A stretch of DNA of 43,447 nt from Acidovorax sp. NO-1. GTDB lineage: Bacteria > Pseudomonadota > Gammaproteobacteria > Burkholderiales > Burkholderiaceae_C. Below, piece by piece: positions 9,053 to 17,574 of this stretch (its first letter is position 1; every line of letters begins with the position of its first letter). Both the position numbers and the translations under genes were made by a program. A model generated the notes under the pieces. The model worked only from the letters and a program-made list of their open reading frames with translations, made no database searches and had not been told where the DNA came from. The stretch is from NCBI RefSeq assembly GCF_000238595.1, contig NZ_AGTS01000148.1, positions 1 to 43,447 on the forward strand. The letters run 5' to 3'.

Positions 9053-9215
9053 AGACCGCCGGCGGCAGGCACAGCACCAGCGGCCGCGACCTGCCGCGCG
9101 CAGGCCAACCCGATATCGGGCCGCCGCCCGCAGCTGCGGCGCCGCACGCATCTCCCTCTGGCCGCGGGACGATTGGTGGCCAGGCGTTCGGGGCGCCATC
9201 TTGCTTGTATCTTGC

Positions 9216-9505
9216 TCAGGCGCCTGGCGCGGTCTCGATGTCGCCGATGCAAAGATACTTCAGCTCCACGTACTCGTCGATGCCATGGTGCGAGCCCTCC
9301 CGGCCCAAGCCCGACTGCTTGACCCCGCCGAATGGCACGTGCTCGCTGCTGATGTTGCCGACATTCACTCCGACCATTCCGTATTCCAGCGCTTCGCCGA
9401 CGCGGTGGATGCGGCCGACGTCCCGGCTGTAGAAGTAGCTGGCCAGTCCGAACTCGGTGTCGTTGGCGGCCTCGACAGCATCGTTCTCCGTCTTGAACTT
9501 GAAGA
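9216..9505 (-). pseudogene. C-terminal remnant of a succinate-semialdehyde dehydrogenase-like aldehyde dehydrogenase (ALDH1)
   Basis: Only about 96 C-terminal codons remain. The frame reads FKFKTENDAVEAANDTEFGL, then EYGMVGVNVGNIS and PFGGVKQSGLGREGS, ending near KYLCIGD, which is the C-terminus of the NAD(P)-dependent GabD/SSADH group. The catalytic Cys and Glu are missing. The gene is cut at 9505/9506 by the end of an IS6-family element; beyond it the reading frame has no dehydrogenase character. It differs in sequence from the second remnant at 13932-14731, so the two are separate genes rather than halves of one. Confidence 0.9.
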
Positions 9506-10315
9506 GGTTCTGTCGCGATAGCGGATGGGAGGCGTGCTGACTTGGGCAACGACCTCTCAATTCAAATGGCCAAGCTGTAGAACTGCTGCGCCGGCGACGC
9601 GGTCGACCCTTTGGGGCCGTTCATCTGCCCCTTGCGGATCATGTGCATGGTCTCGATACCCGTGATCAGTCGACGGGCCGTGTGGAATGTCTTGAACCCC
9701 ATCATGGGCCTGACCCGCCGCTTGATGGCCCGATGATCCTGCTCAACGATGTTGTTCAGGTACTTGGACTGGCGCAGTTCAATGGCCAGCCCACTGTCCT
9801 CCAGCAATCCCCTCACAGCCGCCGTGTTCGCTCCGCTCTTGTCAATCGTGATCTTCTCGGGGACATCGTGTTGGTTGATGGCCTGCTCGAAAAAACGCCG
9901 TGCTGCAGCTTCGTCACGGCGGGCCGTCAGCAGGAAGTCCACCGTCTGGCCCATCCGGTCAACGGCCCTGTACAGGTATTTCCACTGACTGCCGACCAAG
10001 ATGTAGGTTTCGTCCACTCGCCAGGAACCGCCTACTGGGCTTTTACGGGTTCGGAACACAGAAGCCAGGACAGGCAGGATCTTCAGTGCCCAGCGATGGA
10101 CAGTGGCATGGTCGACGCACACGCCACGCTCGGCCATCATTTCTTCTAGGTTTCTCAAGCTCAGCGGGTAGGCCGCGTACCAGCGAACGCACACCAGCAT
10201 GACCTCCAACGGAAAGTGAAGCCGCTTGATCACCCGGCGCAAGATCGAGTTTGCAAGTTGAAGATGCAGTGGGGTCATGCCCGATTGTCCCCGACTGCCT
10301 TATTGCGACAGAACC
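9506..10315 (-). mobile_element. IS6-family insertion sequence, copy 1 (810 bp)
   Basis: Terminal inverted repeats are GGTTCTGTCGCGATA at 9506-9520 and its near-perfect complement at 10301-10315 (14 of 15 match). The single transposase gene between them reads leftward. The 8-bp flanks are CTTGAAGA on the left and CAATTGCG on the right, so there is no target duplication. IS6 elements normally give 8-bp duplications; their absence indicates that recombination or adjacent deletion followed insertion. The left end interrupts ALDH1 and the right end truncates a tnsA-like gene. Confidence 0.9.
9562..10278 (-). CDS. IS6-family transposase, copy 1
   Basis: A 238-residue DDE transposase. The catalytic residues are Asp89 (WRVDETY), Asp146 (TIDKSGAN) and Glu179 (NIVEQDHRAIKRR). 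The N-terminal segment has the helix-turn-helix region found in this family (SLRNLEEMMAERG, then HATVHRWAL). Length is normal for IS6 transposases (about 235-240). It is clearly related to, but not identical with, the transposase at 12933-13655, differing notably at both ends. It appears intact. Confidence 0.95.
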   Translation of the reverse strand: MTPLHLQLANSILRRVIKRLHFPLEVMLVCVRWYAAYPLSLRNLEEMMAERGVCVDHATVHRWALKILPVLASVFRTRKSPVGGSWRVDETYILVGSQWKYLYRAVDRMGQTVDFLLTARRDEAAARRFFEQAINQHDVPEKITIDKSGANTAAVRGLLEDSGLAIELRQSKYLNNIVEQDHRAIKRRVRPMMGFKTFHTARRLITGIETMHMIRKGQMNGPKGSTASPAQQFYSLAI

Positions 10316-10591
10316 CAATTGCGCGACTGGGCCACGCCAGTGGCCAACTGGGCGTACGTTGTTGCTCAACTGACGACGTGGCGAGGCTGGCGCAATGCGC
10401 TGTTGGAACAACAGGTAATGGTCCTGTTGGGGGTTGCCATGGCCATGGAGGATGTTTGCGGCTGCCTGCGCGAGTACAGCGCGCAGGAGGTCGAGGCTGC
10501 GGTTTTCCAGCTGCTGGCGCAAGGCAAAGTGATCTGTCCGGAGCTTGCACGCTCTCCCTTGGGTGGCCGCACTGTGTTTGAGAGGGCATGA
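10316..10591 (+). pseudogene. Truncated tnsA-like gene (C-terminal part) of a Tn7-like transposon
   Basis: Ninety-one codons follow the IS6 right end in one open frame (from LRDWATPVANWAYVV to GRTVFERA). The final third, YSAQEVEAAVFQLLAQGKV followed by ICPEL, looks like a small winged-helix domain of the kind that ends TnsA proteins. The stop overlaps the ATG of the following tnsB-like gene (ATGA), as in tnsA-tnsB pairs. The catalytic N-terminal nuclease domain is missing, removed by the IS6 element. The tnsA call rests on position and on this domain; it could be another small gene of the transposon. Confidence 0.5.
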
Positions 10592-12570
10592 CGATGAGCA
10601 TTCAGCCGATCCCCTCCAACCAGGCTGATTCGCTGGCAGCGCTGGATAGAGATTGGCCTCATTTGGACTTGAGGGCGTTGCCCCCCGCAATGCAGGCGCG
10701 GGTAAGCGCGCGTCAGGTGGCAATTCAAAGCTATGCCCAAGGGATCCCAGTTCGCCAGATTCAAGCCCAGACAGGGGTCAGTCCAGCCAGTTTGTACCGG
10801 TGCTTGGCCAGGGCCAAACAATTGCATGCGGACGGACGTCCCTGGGGCTACCGCGCCCTTGTGCCCTACAGTCGCGTCGCTGGCTATGAACGGCTGGCCG
10901 AGCCCAAGCGCATCACCGAAGGCAAAGCAGGCAACGCCGGTGCGTTTGCCCAGCTTTTGGCGCGGCACCCCTCGCTCAGGCAGCTGTTGGTGCATGAGAT
11001 CAAGTCTGGCGCCATTGAACTGGTGCCTTCAGGTGATGGCACCCGCCTCACGGGCATCAAAGGGGTGATCAGGAAGTTTCAAAAGCGCTGCCTGGAATTG
11101 GGACTGACCTGGGCGGATTACCCTTTGAACCAGGTAGACAAGGCCACGCGCTCACTGGGCAGAACGGTGCTCACCATCCTGAACGAGCAGGCCAGTTTGT
11201 TGGCCCATGCGGCAGCAAACCGCATCAAGCCGGAATCTGCACTGAGAACGGCTGTGCGCGATGCTTCCAGCGCGTTCGATACCGTGGAGTTTGATGCCCA
11301 CAAGCTGGATTTGCGCCTGAAGCTCATTCTGGGTCGAGACCCGACCGGCAGAGAGCACAGCGTTCTGATCGAGCGGGCGTGGCTGCTGGCTGTCATTGAT
11401 GTCTCCACCCGGTGCATCTTGGGCTGGCACATGGTCTTTGGCAAGGAATGCAATCGACACGACGTCGTCGAGGCCATTTGTTCTGCGATCCTGCCGGCAG
11501 AGCGGCCCACCCTGAGCATTCCCTCGACGCGGCTCATGGAGGCTGGCGGCTTCGTGAATGCCAAGTTTGAGCAGACCCGATACGCGCTCTTCAGGCAAAT
11601 CCGACTGGACAACGCCAGGGCTCACCTGTCGGGGGCGGCGCTGAGCCTGATGTGTGACACCCTGGGTGCGCAAGTCGACTTTGGACCCGCATATTCACCC
11701 GACGACAGGCCTTTTATCGAGCGGTTCTTTGGAACGGTGGTGCAAACCTTCTCGCGGCGTTTGCCAGGGGCCATTGAGCCCGGTAACAGTGCCGAGCGCA
11801 ATCGGTTGCTCAAGAGGATCCGGCAATCGGGTGGAAACGATCGTCTGGTCATCAGTGCCAGCGAGCTCAAAGAGCTGCTGGCCATGATGGTGTGGAACTA
11901 CAACGGCACGCCGCACAGCAGCCTGGGCGGGCTCACGCCCTTGGAGGCCATGGAACACCACGTGCTCGGCATTGGTCGGGAGCCAACGCGTTTGAGGTAT
12001 CTGCCGCAGCCCTTGCAACGTGAACCTCGTTTGCTGCACGAGCCCGTGGATTGTGTGGTTCATGGCAATGTGGCCCGAGGCCAAAGGCCCCACCTGACGT
12101 ACATGCATGTTCGGTACACCAGTGACCAGTTTGCCAAACGCCACGATCTCATCGGCCAGGTGGTGCGTGTGCACGTTGACCCCTTGGACCTCAGGCAAGT
12201 GACCGTGGTTACCCAGCGTGCCGAGGTGCTTGAGCCGTTGTTGGCGTCAGGCGTGTGGCGCCATCAGCAGCATTCGCTGTGGTTGCGGCAGCAGTATTTC
12301 GCCGCCAGGCGCGCAAAGCAGCTGGATGTCTTGAGTGCCGAGTTCGATCCCATTGGGGACTTCGTGGCTCAGCGAAAAAAAGTGGCCCGCACGAGCAAGC
12401 GCGCTGCGACGACGCTTGCGAAGCTTGAACATGAGCGCAGCCTTCGCGCCAAGGACGTCGTCGGGGGCGACACGCTGTCACCCCCAGACACGCAACCTGT
12501 GTTGGCGCAATGGGTCAGCGGACCCGTGCGGGCCAAGCAGTTGAAGATTCAGCGGGGATTTTCTCGCTGA
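10588..12570 (+). CDS. TnsB/TniA-like DDE transposase
   Basis: A 660-residue transposase of the Tn7 TnsB / Tn552 / Mu type. An N-terminal helix-turn-helix region (IRQIQAQTGVSPASLYRCL) near residues 50-72 is followed by a retroviral-integrase-like core. Catalytic candidates are Asp near 235 (VEFDAHKLD), Asp near 339 (IRLDNARAH) and Glu near 377 (RPFIERFFG). A C-terminal beta-barrel/extension region follows. It appears full length, with two possible starts (10588 and 10594). Flanking partners on both sides are truncated, so the element can no longer transpose on its own proteins. Confidence 0.88.
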   Translation: MTMSIQPIPSNQADSLAALDRDWPHLDLRALPPAMQARVSARQVAIQSYAQGIPVRQIQAQTGVSPASLYRCLARAKQLHADGRPWGYRALVPYSRVAGYERLAEPKRITEGKAGNAGAFAQLLARHPSLRQLLVHEIKSGAIELVPSGDGTRLTGIKGVIRKFQKRCLELGLTWADYPLNQVDKATRSLGRTVLTILNEQASLLAHAAANRIKPESALRTAVRDASSAFDTVEFDAHKLDLRLKLILGRDPTGREHSVLIERAWLLAVIDVSTRCILGWHMVFGKECNRHDVVEAICSAILPAERPTLSIPSTRLMEAGGFVNAKFEQTRYALFRQIRLDNARAHLSGAALSLMCDTLGAQVDFGPAYSPDDRPFIERFFGTVVQTFSRRLPGAIEPGNSAERNRLLKRIRQSGGNDRLVISASELKELLAMMVWNYNGTPHSSLGGLTPLEAMEHHVLGIGREPTRLRYLPQPLQREPRLLHEPVDCVVHGNVARGQRPHLTYMHVRYTSDQFAKRHDLIGQVVRVHVDPLDLRQVTVVTQRAEVLEPLLASGVWRHQQHSLWLRQQYFAARRAKQLDVLSAEFDPIGDFVAQRKKVARTSKRAATTLAKLEHERSLRAKDVVGGDTLSPPDTQPVLAQWVSGPVRAKQLKIQRGFSR

Positions 12571-12604
12571 GCGTCGACGCATCCATCTCAACGGAGATCC
12601 AACC

Positions 12605-12876
12605 ATGTCCACAGCCCGTCCTACGAGACCGCTCCACGGCAACATTGCAGATCCGTTCAAAACGTCGAACATTCTTTCGCCATCGCCACCATTTCACCTG
12701 CATCCGCTGACACGCCGCCACTACCGGGTGGCCACAGCGGCCATCGAGGCGCTGGTGGATCTGGTCAATCACTGCCTTCGTGTTCGTATTCCTGGCGCGT
12801 TGGTCTACGCCCGGCCGCGAATGGGCAAGACGCACGCCATTGACTACGTGGCGCTCCATCTGGCCATACACAATCC
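12605..12876 (+). pseudogene. Truncated tnsC/tniB-like ATPase gene
   Basis: About 90 codons starting at ATG 12605, 34 bases after the tnsB stop. Visible is the approach to an AAA+ ATPase: HPLTRRHYRVATAAIEAL and a P-loop-like ARPRMGKTHAIDYV, where GKT is the Walker A lysine-threonine. Walker B, sensor motifs and the rest of the protein are missing because the second IS6 element begins at 12877. This is the expected third gene of a tnsABC core. Confidence 0.75.
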
Positions 12877-13687
12877 GGTTGTGTCGCAATAGTGGCGCCG
12901 AGGCGGCAAATGGCCGTTGATGTCGATCGGTTTCAATGAGCCAAGCTGTAAAACTGGTCGGCGGCGGACATGGCATGGCCACACGGGCAGCGCTGCTGCC
13001 CTTTCTTGATCATGTGCATGGTCTCGATGCCGGCGATGATGCGTCTGGCAGACCAGAAAGACTTGAACCCCATCATCGGTCGGGTTCGTCGCTTGATCGC
13101 CCGGTGGTCCTGCTCGACGATGTTGTTGAGGTACTTTGACTGGCGCAGTTCAATTGCCACGCCGCTGTCGGCGATCAAGCCTCGCACAGCTGCGGTGTTG
13201 GCGCCGCTCTTGTCAATCGTGATCTTCTCGGGGACATCATGCAAATCAATGGCACGCTCGAAGAATCGGCGGGCCGCCGCTACATCGCGCCGAGCGGTGA
13301 GCAAGAAGTCCACGGTGTGCCCGAGCTTGTCGACGGCGCGGTACAGATACTTCCACTGACCGCCGACCTGGACATACGTTTCATCGACTCGCCAGGAGCG
13401 ACCCACCGGACGCTGGCGCCGGCGAAACACCTTGGCCAGCACCGGCAACATCTTCAGTGCCCAGCGGTGAACCGTGGCGTGATCTACCTGGATGCCGCGT
13501 TCAGCCATCATCTCTTCCAGGTTGCGCAGGCTCAACGGGTAGGCCGCGTACCAGCGTACGCACACCAGCATCACTTCCAGCGGATAGTGCAGCCGTTTGA
13601 GGACCCCACGCAGGACCGAATTCTGGAGCTGGATTGACAACGCTTGCATCATCAAATCCTAGCCGTTCCGCTTATTGCGACACAACC
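12877..13687 (-). mobile_element. IS6-family insertion sequence, copy 2 (811 bp)
   Basis: Perfect 15-bp terminal inverted repeats, GGTTGTGTCGCAATA at 12877-12891 and its complement at 13673-13687, bracket one leftward transposase gene. Flanking 8-mers CACAATCC and GTCTTGAG do not match, so no target duplication is seen. It has the same orientation as copy 1. The outer flanks of the two copies taken as a pair also fail to match, so the pair did not enter as one clean composite transposon, or its ends have since changed. Confidence 0.92.
12933..13655 (-). CDS. IS6-family transposase, copy 2
   Basis: A 240-residue DDE transposase with Asp91 (WRVDETY), Asp148 (TIDKSGAN) and Glu181 (NIVEQDHRAIKRR). 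It is collinear with the transposase at 9562-10278 but diverges in the first dozen residues and in the C-terminal tail (GHAMSAADQFYSLAH). The terminal repeats of the two elements also differ at one position in the core, so they are related but distinct IS6 members rather than recent duplicates. It looks intact. Confidence 0.95.
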   Translation of the reverse strand: MMMQALSIQLQNSVLRGVLKRLHYPLEVMLVCVRWYAAYPLSLRNLEEMMAERGIQVDHATVHRWALKMLPVLAKVFRRRQRPVGRSWRVDETYVQVGGQWKYLYRAVDKLGHTVDFLLTARRDVAAARRFFERAIDLHDVPEKITIDKSGANTAAVRGLIADSGVAIELRQSKYLNNIVEQDHRAIKRRTRPMMGFKSFWSARRIIAGIETMHMIKKGQQRCPCGHAMSAADQFYSLAH

Positions 13688-13873
13688 GTCTTGAGCAGAG
13701 CGCGGCGTTGAAACATATCTTGGCAAGTCATGTGTGGGTGCGATGGAAAACTGAGCACCGACGATAGAGACACTCTTGAGCCAGATCAAAGCGAACATTT
13801 GGATATCCGATATCGGGGTCGCTGATAGTCGGCACGAGAGGCCTGCGGGGCAGCCCATTCGCCCAAACGCAAG

Positions 13874-13903
13874 CAGACCACCGCACTCACGTGGGGTGGT
13901 CTG
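13874..13903 (-). terminator. Possible terminator hairpin after the ALDH2 remnant
   Basis: CAGACCACC at 13874-13882 pairs with GGTGGTCTG at 13895-13903, about 30 bases past the ALDH2 stop on the minus strand. There is no good T-run after it on that strand, so it may be a weak or Rho-assisted terminator. The rest of 13688-13931 shows no gene. Confidence 0.4.
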
Positions 13904-13931
13904 AAGAAAGAAAGCAGCCGCCCTTGAAGGC

Positions 13932-14731
13932 TCAGATACCGCCCATGCAGATGTACTTGGTGTCCACGTACTCTTCGATGCCGTACTTGGAGCCCTCTCG
14001 GCCCATGCCCGATTGCTTGACGCCACCGAAAGGCGCGACCGCCGTGCTGATGATGCCGGCGTTCACGCCCACCATGCCGTACTCAAGGGCCGCGGACACG
14101 CGCCACGCCCGCCCGATGTCCCTGGAGTAGAAGTAGGCTGCCAGCCCAAACTCGGTGTCGTTGGCCATTTGAATGGCCTCTGCCTCGGTTTCGAACTTGA
14201 AGACCGGGGCCACCGGACCGAAGATTTCCTCAGACCACAGGCGCATGGCCCGAGTGGCGTTGCCAATCACGGTGGGTTGATAGAACTGGCCACCCAGCGC
14301 GTGGCGAGCACCACCCGTGGTGATGGTCGCGCCCGCCGCCACGGCATCGGCCACCAATGACTCCACCTTGGCAAGCGCCGCCGCATCGATCAGAGGGCCT
14401 TGCTCAACACCGTCCTCCATGCCGTTGCCCACCTTCATGGCGGCCACGGCGGCCGCCAGCTTGGCCGTGAAGGCGTCGTGCACAGCGGCGTGCACCAGCA
14501 GGCGATTGGCGCACACGCAGGTCTGACCCGTGTTGCGGTATTTCGCGGCCATGGCGCCCGCCACTGCGGCGTCGAGGTCGGCGTCTTCGAACACGATGAA
14601 AGGCGCGTTGCCCCCCAGCTCCAGCGACATCTTCTTCAGGGTCGGGGCGCATTGCGCCGCCAGCAGCCGGCCGATCTCGGTGGAGCCAGTGAAGGTGAGC
14701 TTGCGCACCACAGGGCTTGCCGTGAGCTCAC
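13932..14731 (-). pseudogene. 5'-truncated succinate-semialdehyde dehydrogenase-like gene (ALDH2)
   Basis: About 266 C-terminal codons of a GabD-type aldehyde dehydrogenase remain. The frame runs from ELTASPVVRKLTFTGSTEIG through the catalytic Glu region LELGGNAPFIVF and the catalytic cysteine in NTGQTCVCANR to PFGGVKQSGMGREGSKYG and a C-terminus at KYICMGGI. The first 200 or so residues, including most of the NAD-binding domain, are missing: the gene stops at the left end of an IS3-family element at 14732. No N-terminal piece is found on the other side of that element. The fragment has active-site residues but is unlikely to fold as a working enzyme. Confidence 0.9.
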
Positions 14732-14793
14732 TGACCTGCCCCCCACCAGCCGTACCAGTCTGAAGTTAGTGAAGTCCGTCAACCACCCGGAGA

Positions 14794-15069
14794 ATGACGG
14801 ACATGAAGAAGAGCAGATTCACCGAGGAACAGATCATCGGCTTCCTCAAGCAGGCCGAGGCCGGCATGCCGATCAAGGAGCTGTGCCGCAATGGCGGCTT
14901 CAGCGACGCGACGTTTTACAAGTGGCGCGCCAAGTTCGGCGGCATGCAGGTCTCTGAAGCCCAGCGCCTGCGTGAGCTCGAATCCGAGAACGCCAAGCTC
15001 AAACGGCTGCTGGCCGAGGCCCACCTGGACATGCACGCGCTCAAGAGCGTTCTGGGGGTAAAGCGCTAG
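14794..15069 (+). CDS. IS3-family OrfA (DNA-binding part of transposase)
   Basis: A 91-residue protein with an N-terminal helix-turn-helix (RFTEEQIIGFLKQAEAG, then ELCRNGGFSDATFYKWRAK) and a C-terminal leucine-zipper-like coiled coil (LRELESENAKLKRLLAEAH). This is the standard OrfA layout of the IS407 group. It ends LGVKR followed by TAG. The orfB frame is open across this stop, and the sequence GGGGGTAAAGCG just before it could permit -1 slippage to make an OrfAB fusion. Confidence 0.93.
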   Translation: MTDMKKSRFTEEQIIGFLKQAEAGMPIKELCRNGGFSDATFYKWRAKFGGMQVSEAQRLRELESENAKLKRLLAEAHLDMHALKSVLGVKR

Positions 15070-15101
15070 CCCCACAGGCCAGGCGCGAGGCGATCCGGAC
15101 C

Positions 15102-15938
15102 ATGGTCAGCGAACACCATTTGTCCGAACGCCGCGCGTGCCGTCTTGTGGGGCTCTCCCGCGACAGCTATCGCCATCCGCCGCAGGCCGATCAGGCCACC
15201 GTGGAGCTGCACGAGAAGATCGTGGAGATCGCGCACGTGCGTCGCCGCTTTGGTTACCGGCGCATCCACGACCTGCTGCGCCCGCAGTTTCCTGGCGTCA
15301 ATCACAAGCGCGTGTACCGCCTCTACCGGCAAGCCAACCTGGCCGTGCGCCGTCGCAAGAAGGGCAAGCGGCCCATCAACGAGCGTGTGCCGCTGCAGTT
15401 GGCACGCACGGTCAACGAGGTCTGGAGCATGGATTTTGTGAGCGACAGCCTCTCGGGCGGCCGGCGTCTGAAGTACCTCACGGTGGCCGACGACTTCAGT
15501 CATGAGAGCGTGGAGATCGCGGTGGATTTCGGCATCTCAGGCCAGTACGTGACCCGTGTTCTGGACCGCGCTGCGCTGTTTCGCGGGTATCCGCAGGCCG
15601 TGCGAACAGACAACGGCCCGGAGTTCACCAGCCGGGAGTTCATGGCCTGGGCGCAGGCCCACGGCATCCGTCACATCCTGATCCAGCCGGGGCGCCCCAT
15701 GCAGAACGGCTACATCGAGAGCTTCAACGGCAAGCTCCGTGACGAACACTTGAACGAGAGCTGGTTCGAGACCCTGCATCAGGCCAGGATGGCCGTGGCG
15801 GTCTGGCGAACGGACTACAACGAGGTCAGACCGCACAGCAGCCTGGGACGCATGCCACCGGCTCGCTTCGCCGAGCTGCATCGCCAGCGCGCTGGCGATG
15901 CAGCTCAATTTCCATCAAACCAGAAACCCATCGAGTAA
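15102..15938 (+). CDS. IS3-family OrfB (transposase catalytic subunit)
   Basis: A 278-residue rve-type integrase-core protein. After an HTH_21-like segment (RRRFGYRRIHDLLR) come the catalytic residues: Asp in WSMDFVSDSL, Asp in VRTDNGPEFTSREF, and Glu in NGYIESFNGKLRDEHL. It has no damage that I can see. The ATG at 15102 is used as nominal start, but in this family the protein is normally made as a frameshifted fusion with OrfA, and the frame is open upstream through APQARREAIRT. Confidence 0.93.
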   Translation: MVSEHHLSERRACRLVGLSRDSYRHPPQADQATVELHEKIVEIAHVRRRFGYRRIHDLLRPQFPGVNHKRVYRLYRQANLAVRRRKKGKRPINERVPLQLARTVNEVWSMDFVSDSLSGGRRLKYLTVADDFSHESVEIAVDFGISGQYVTRVLDRAALFRGYPQAVRTDNGPEFTSREFMAWAQAHGIRHILIQPGRPMQNGYIESFNGKLRDEHLNESWFETLHQARMAVAVWRTDYNEVRPHSSLGRMPPARFAELHRQRAGDAAQFPSNQKPIE

Positions 15939-16022
15939 CCTTGAACCCGGACTTCCACTTTTGATTGGTACGTCTACAGGGGGCAGGTCAATGGAGGTGA
16001 CCGACTCATCGAACTTTTTCCG

Positions 16023-17354
16023 TCAGCTAACGTCACGCAGATCAATACCCTTGGTTTCTTTCCAAGTCCATACAACTGCGGCGGCGATCAATACAGTAAC
16101 CGCAACATAAACGTTGAACGCCCATTCAAGCTTCATGCTGCTAAACCAACTACTAAGGTATGGTGCGGTGCCACCGAACAATGCGAGCGAGATCGGCAAT
16201 GACGTTCCCAGAATGCGGGAACGATATCGAGTTGGAATCTGCTCAGCGAGAATCGCAGGCATTGTTCCACCTACGCATCCGGTAAGGGCTAACATTAGGC
16301 CCTGAGCGGCGAACAGCGTCCAAGGATCGCTTGTGATCGACCTGATTAGCGGATACGAAAGAACGGCAACAGCGATGAAGTAGAAAATCGCTACTGGCTT
16401 GCGCCCGATCCGGTCAGAGACCCAACCCCAAATGGGCGTCGCGATGATGTAGATCACTTGTGCAAAAACGCTGGCAAGGAATGCATGCGCTGGACTCATG
16501 CCTCGCTGAGTGATCGCAAAGACGGCTGCATATCCAGTCCACAAGTAGTAGGGCAGTCCGACCCCCGCTTGGTAGAAGAAAATTCCAACTGAGCATTTCA
16601 GAATTTTCGCATTGCTCCACTCAGCACCTGACTGAATGTCAGCAACGTGAGACTCGTGTACGTCGCTCTCCATCATGCTACGACGCATGATTAGGACGGC
16701 CAATGAAAGCAATGCTCCCAGGAAGAAAGGGAGACGCCATCCCCAGCTATTCATATCCTCGGCCGATATAACTCGGTTGAGAAGCGCGCCGAGTAGAGTC
16801 GCCAGAATGCTGCCGATTCCAACACTGAAAAACATACTGCTTGACCAAAAAGCCCTGCGTTCTTTTGGTGCAATTTCAGCAACGTATGCATAAGACGCTG
16901 TTGCTTCGCCCCCGTGCGCGAAGCCCTGGACCAAACGTGCAACAAGAATCAAGAAAGATGCCCATCCCCCAATCTGGGCATACGACGGGATGACAGCGAT
17001 CATCAGGCTTCCTAAACCCATCAGGACCATGCAACTAAGCAGCACTCCCTTTCTTCCGATTCTGTCAGCCAATCGTCCAAAAACTATTCCTCCAAGCGGA
17101 CGCGAGACAAAACCAACTGCGAATACAGCGAGAGTTCCCAACAATGCAGACGTTGGATCTGCTGGGTTAAAGAGTGATTTGGCAATATAGGTGGCAAAAA
17201 CAGCGTAAATGGTCCAGTCGAACCATTCAAGAGCATTACCCAAGCCAGTAGCGATCATGGACTTCTTGCGAAGCAGAGTGCCAAGGGAGCTAGCTCGGTC
17301 AGAGTTTTCAGACAAGCCATCATGGCTCGTTTTTGAGTATGTATTAGACGACAT
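16023..17354 (-). CDS. MFS transporter, metabolite:H+ symporter (MHS) type
   Basis: A 443-residue inner-membrane protein with about twelve hydrophobic segments. The early motif LGNALEWFDWTIYAVFATYI is the mark of the metabolite:H+ symporter family, and GRLADRIGRKGVLL between helices 2 and 3 is the MFS motif A. A second half-copy, WGWVSDRIGRKPVAI, is in the middle. It probably imports the pyridine carboxylate or related acid for cluster B. It lies 220 bases downstream of the cluster B monooxygenase on the same strand and may be co-transcribed. Its codon use is visibly AT-richer than that of the nic genes, like its neighbour monooxygenase. Confidence 0.9.
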   Translation of the reverse strand: MSSNTYSKTSHDGLSENSDRASSLGTLLRKKSMIATGLGNALEWFDWTIYAVFATYIAKSLFNPADPTSALLGTLAVFAVGFVSRPLGGIVFGRLADRIGRKGVLLSCMVLMGLGSLMIAVIPSYAQIGGWASFLILVARLVQGFAHGGEATASYAYVAEIAPKERRAFWSSSMFFSVGIGSILATLLGALLNRVISAEDMNSWGWRLPFFLGALLSLAVLIMRRSMMESDVHESHVADIQSGAEWSNAKILKCSVGIFFYQAGVGLPYYLWTGYAAVFAITQRGMSPAHAFLASVFAQVIYIIATPIWGWVSDRIGRKPVAIFYFIAVAVLSYPLIRSITSDPWTLFAAQGLMLALTGCVGGTMPAILAEQIPTRYRSRILGTSLPISLALFGGTAPYLSSWFSSMKLEWAFNVYVAVTVLIAAAVVWTWKETKGIDLRDVS

Positions 17355-17574
17355 TTATATTGTCTTCCTCGATTGATAGTGGGACTTTACCGATTAAGAT
17401 TATCCGATGCATAACCTTGAAGAAAGGCATTGATCGGAAGTATCAGCTAGAAAACAGATGAGTATCGCAAGATCTTCAGCTCCTGAAATCAACCGCAATC
17501 TACTCATGCAGTTGATGTCGATGAAAATCTACTCATCTTATTCAACTGCTCTGTTTATTCGCTGAACGCGCACG

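Larger units (their letters stand above)
14732..15990 (+). mobile_element. IS3-family (IS407-group-like) insertion sequence, 1259 bp
   Basis: The left end begins TGACCTGCCCCCC at 14732 and the right end finishes GGGGGCAGGTCA at 15990. Beyond the first dozen bases the two ends stay alignable for about 40 bases (shared CGTACCA and GAAGTCCG blocks). Two genes, orfA and orfB, lie between them in the same direction, orfB in the -1 frame. The flanking tetramers TCAC and ATGG do not match, so no target duplication is visible. The left side is ALDH2 sequence and the right side leads into an MFS gene end, so a deletion or recombination probably removed what was next to one end. Confidence 0.85.

Noticed and set aside
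8132..9199. 355-codon leftward open frame antisense to lysR
   Set aside because: Glutamine/arginine-rich shadow; the LysR protein on the other strand has clear domains.
9506..13687. Clean IS6 composite transposon
   Set aside because: Neither the inner nor the outer 8-bp flanks of the two IS6 copies match, so no target duplication supports joint insertion.
14732..14757. ALDH2 reading frame seems to continue as TGTAGGGQV beyond 14732
   Set aside because: The same bases match the right end of the IS3 element for about 40 bases, so they belong to the IS end; the dehydrogenase-like reading is coincidental.
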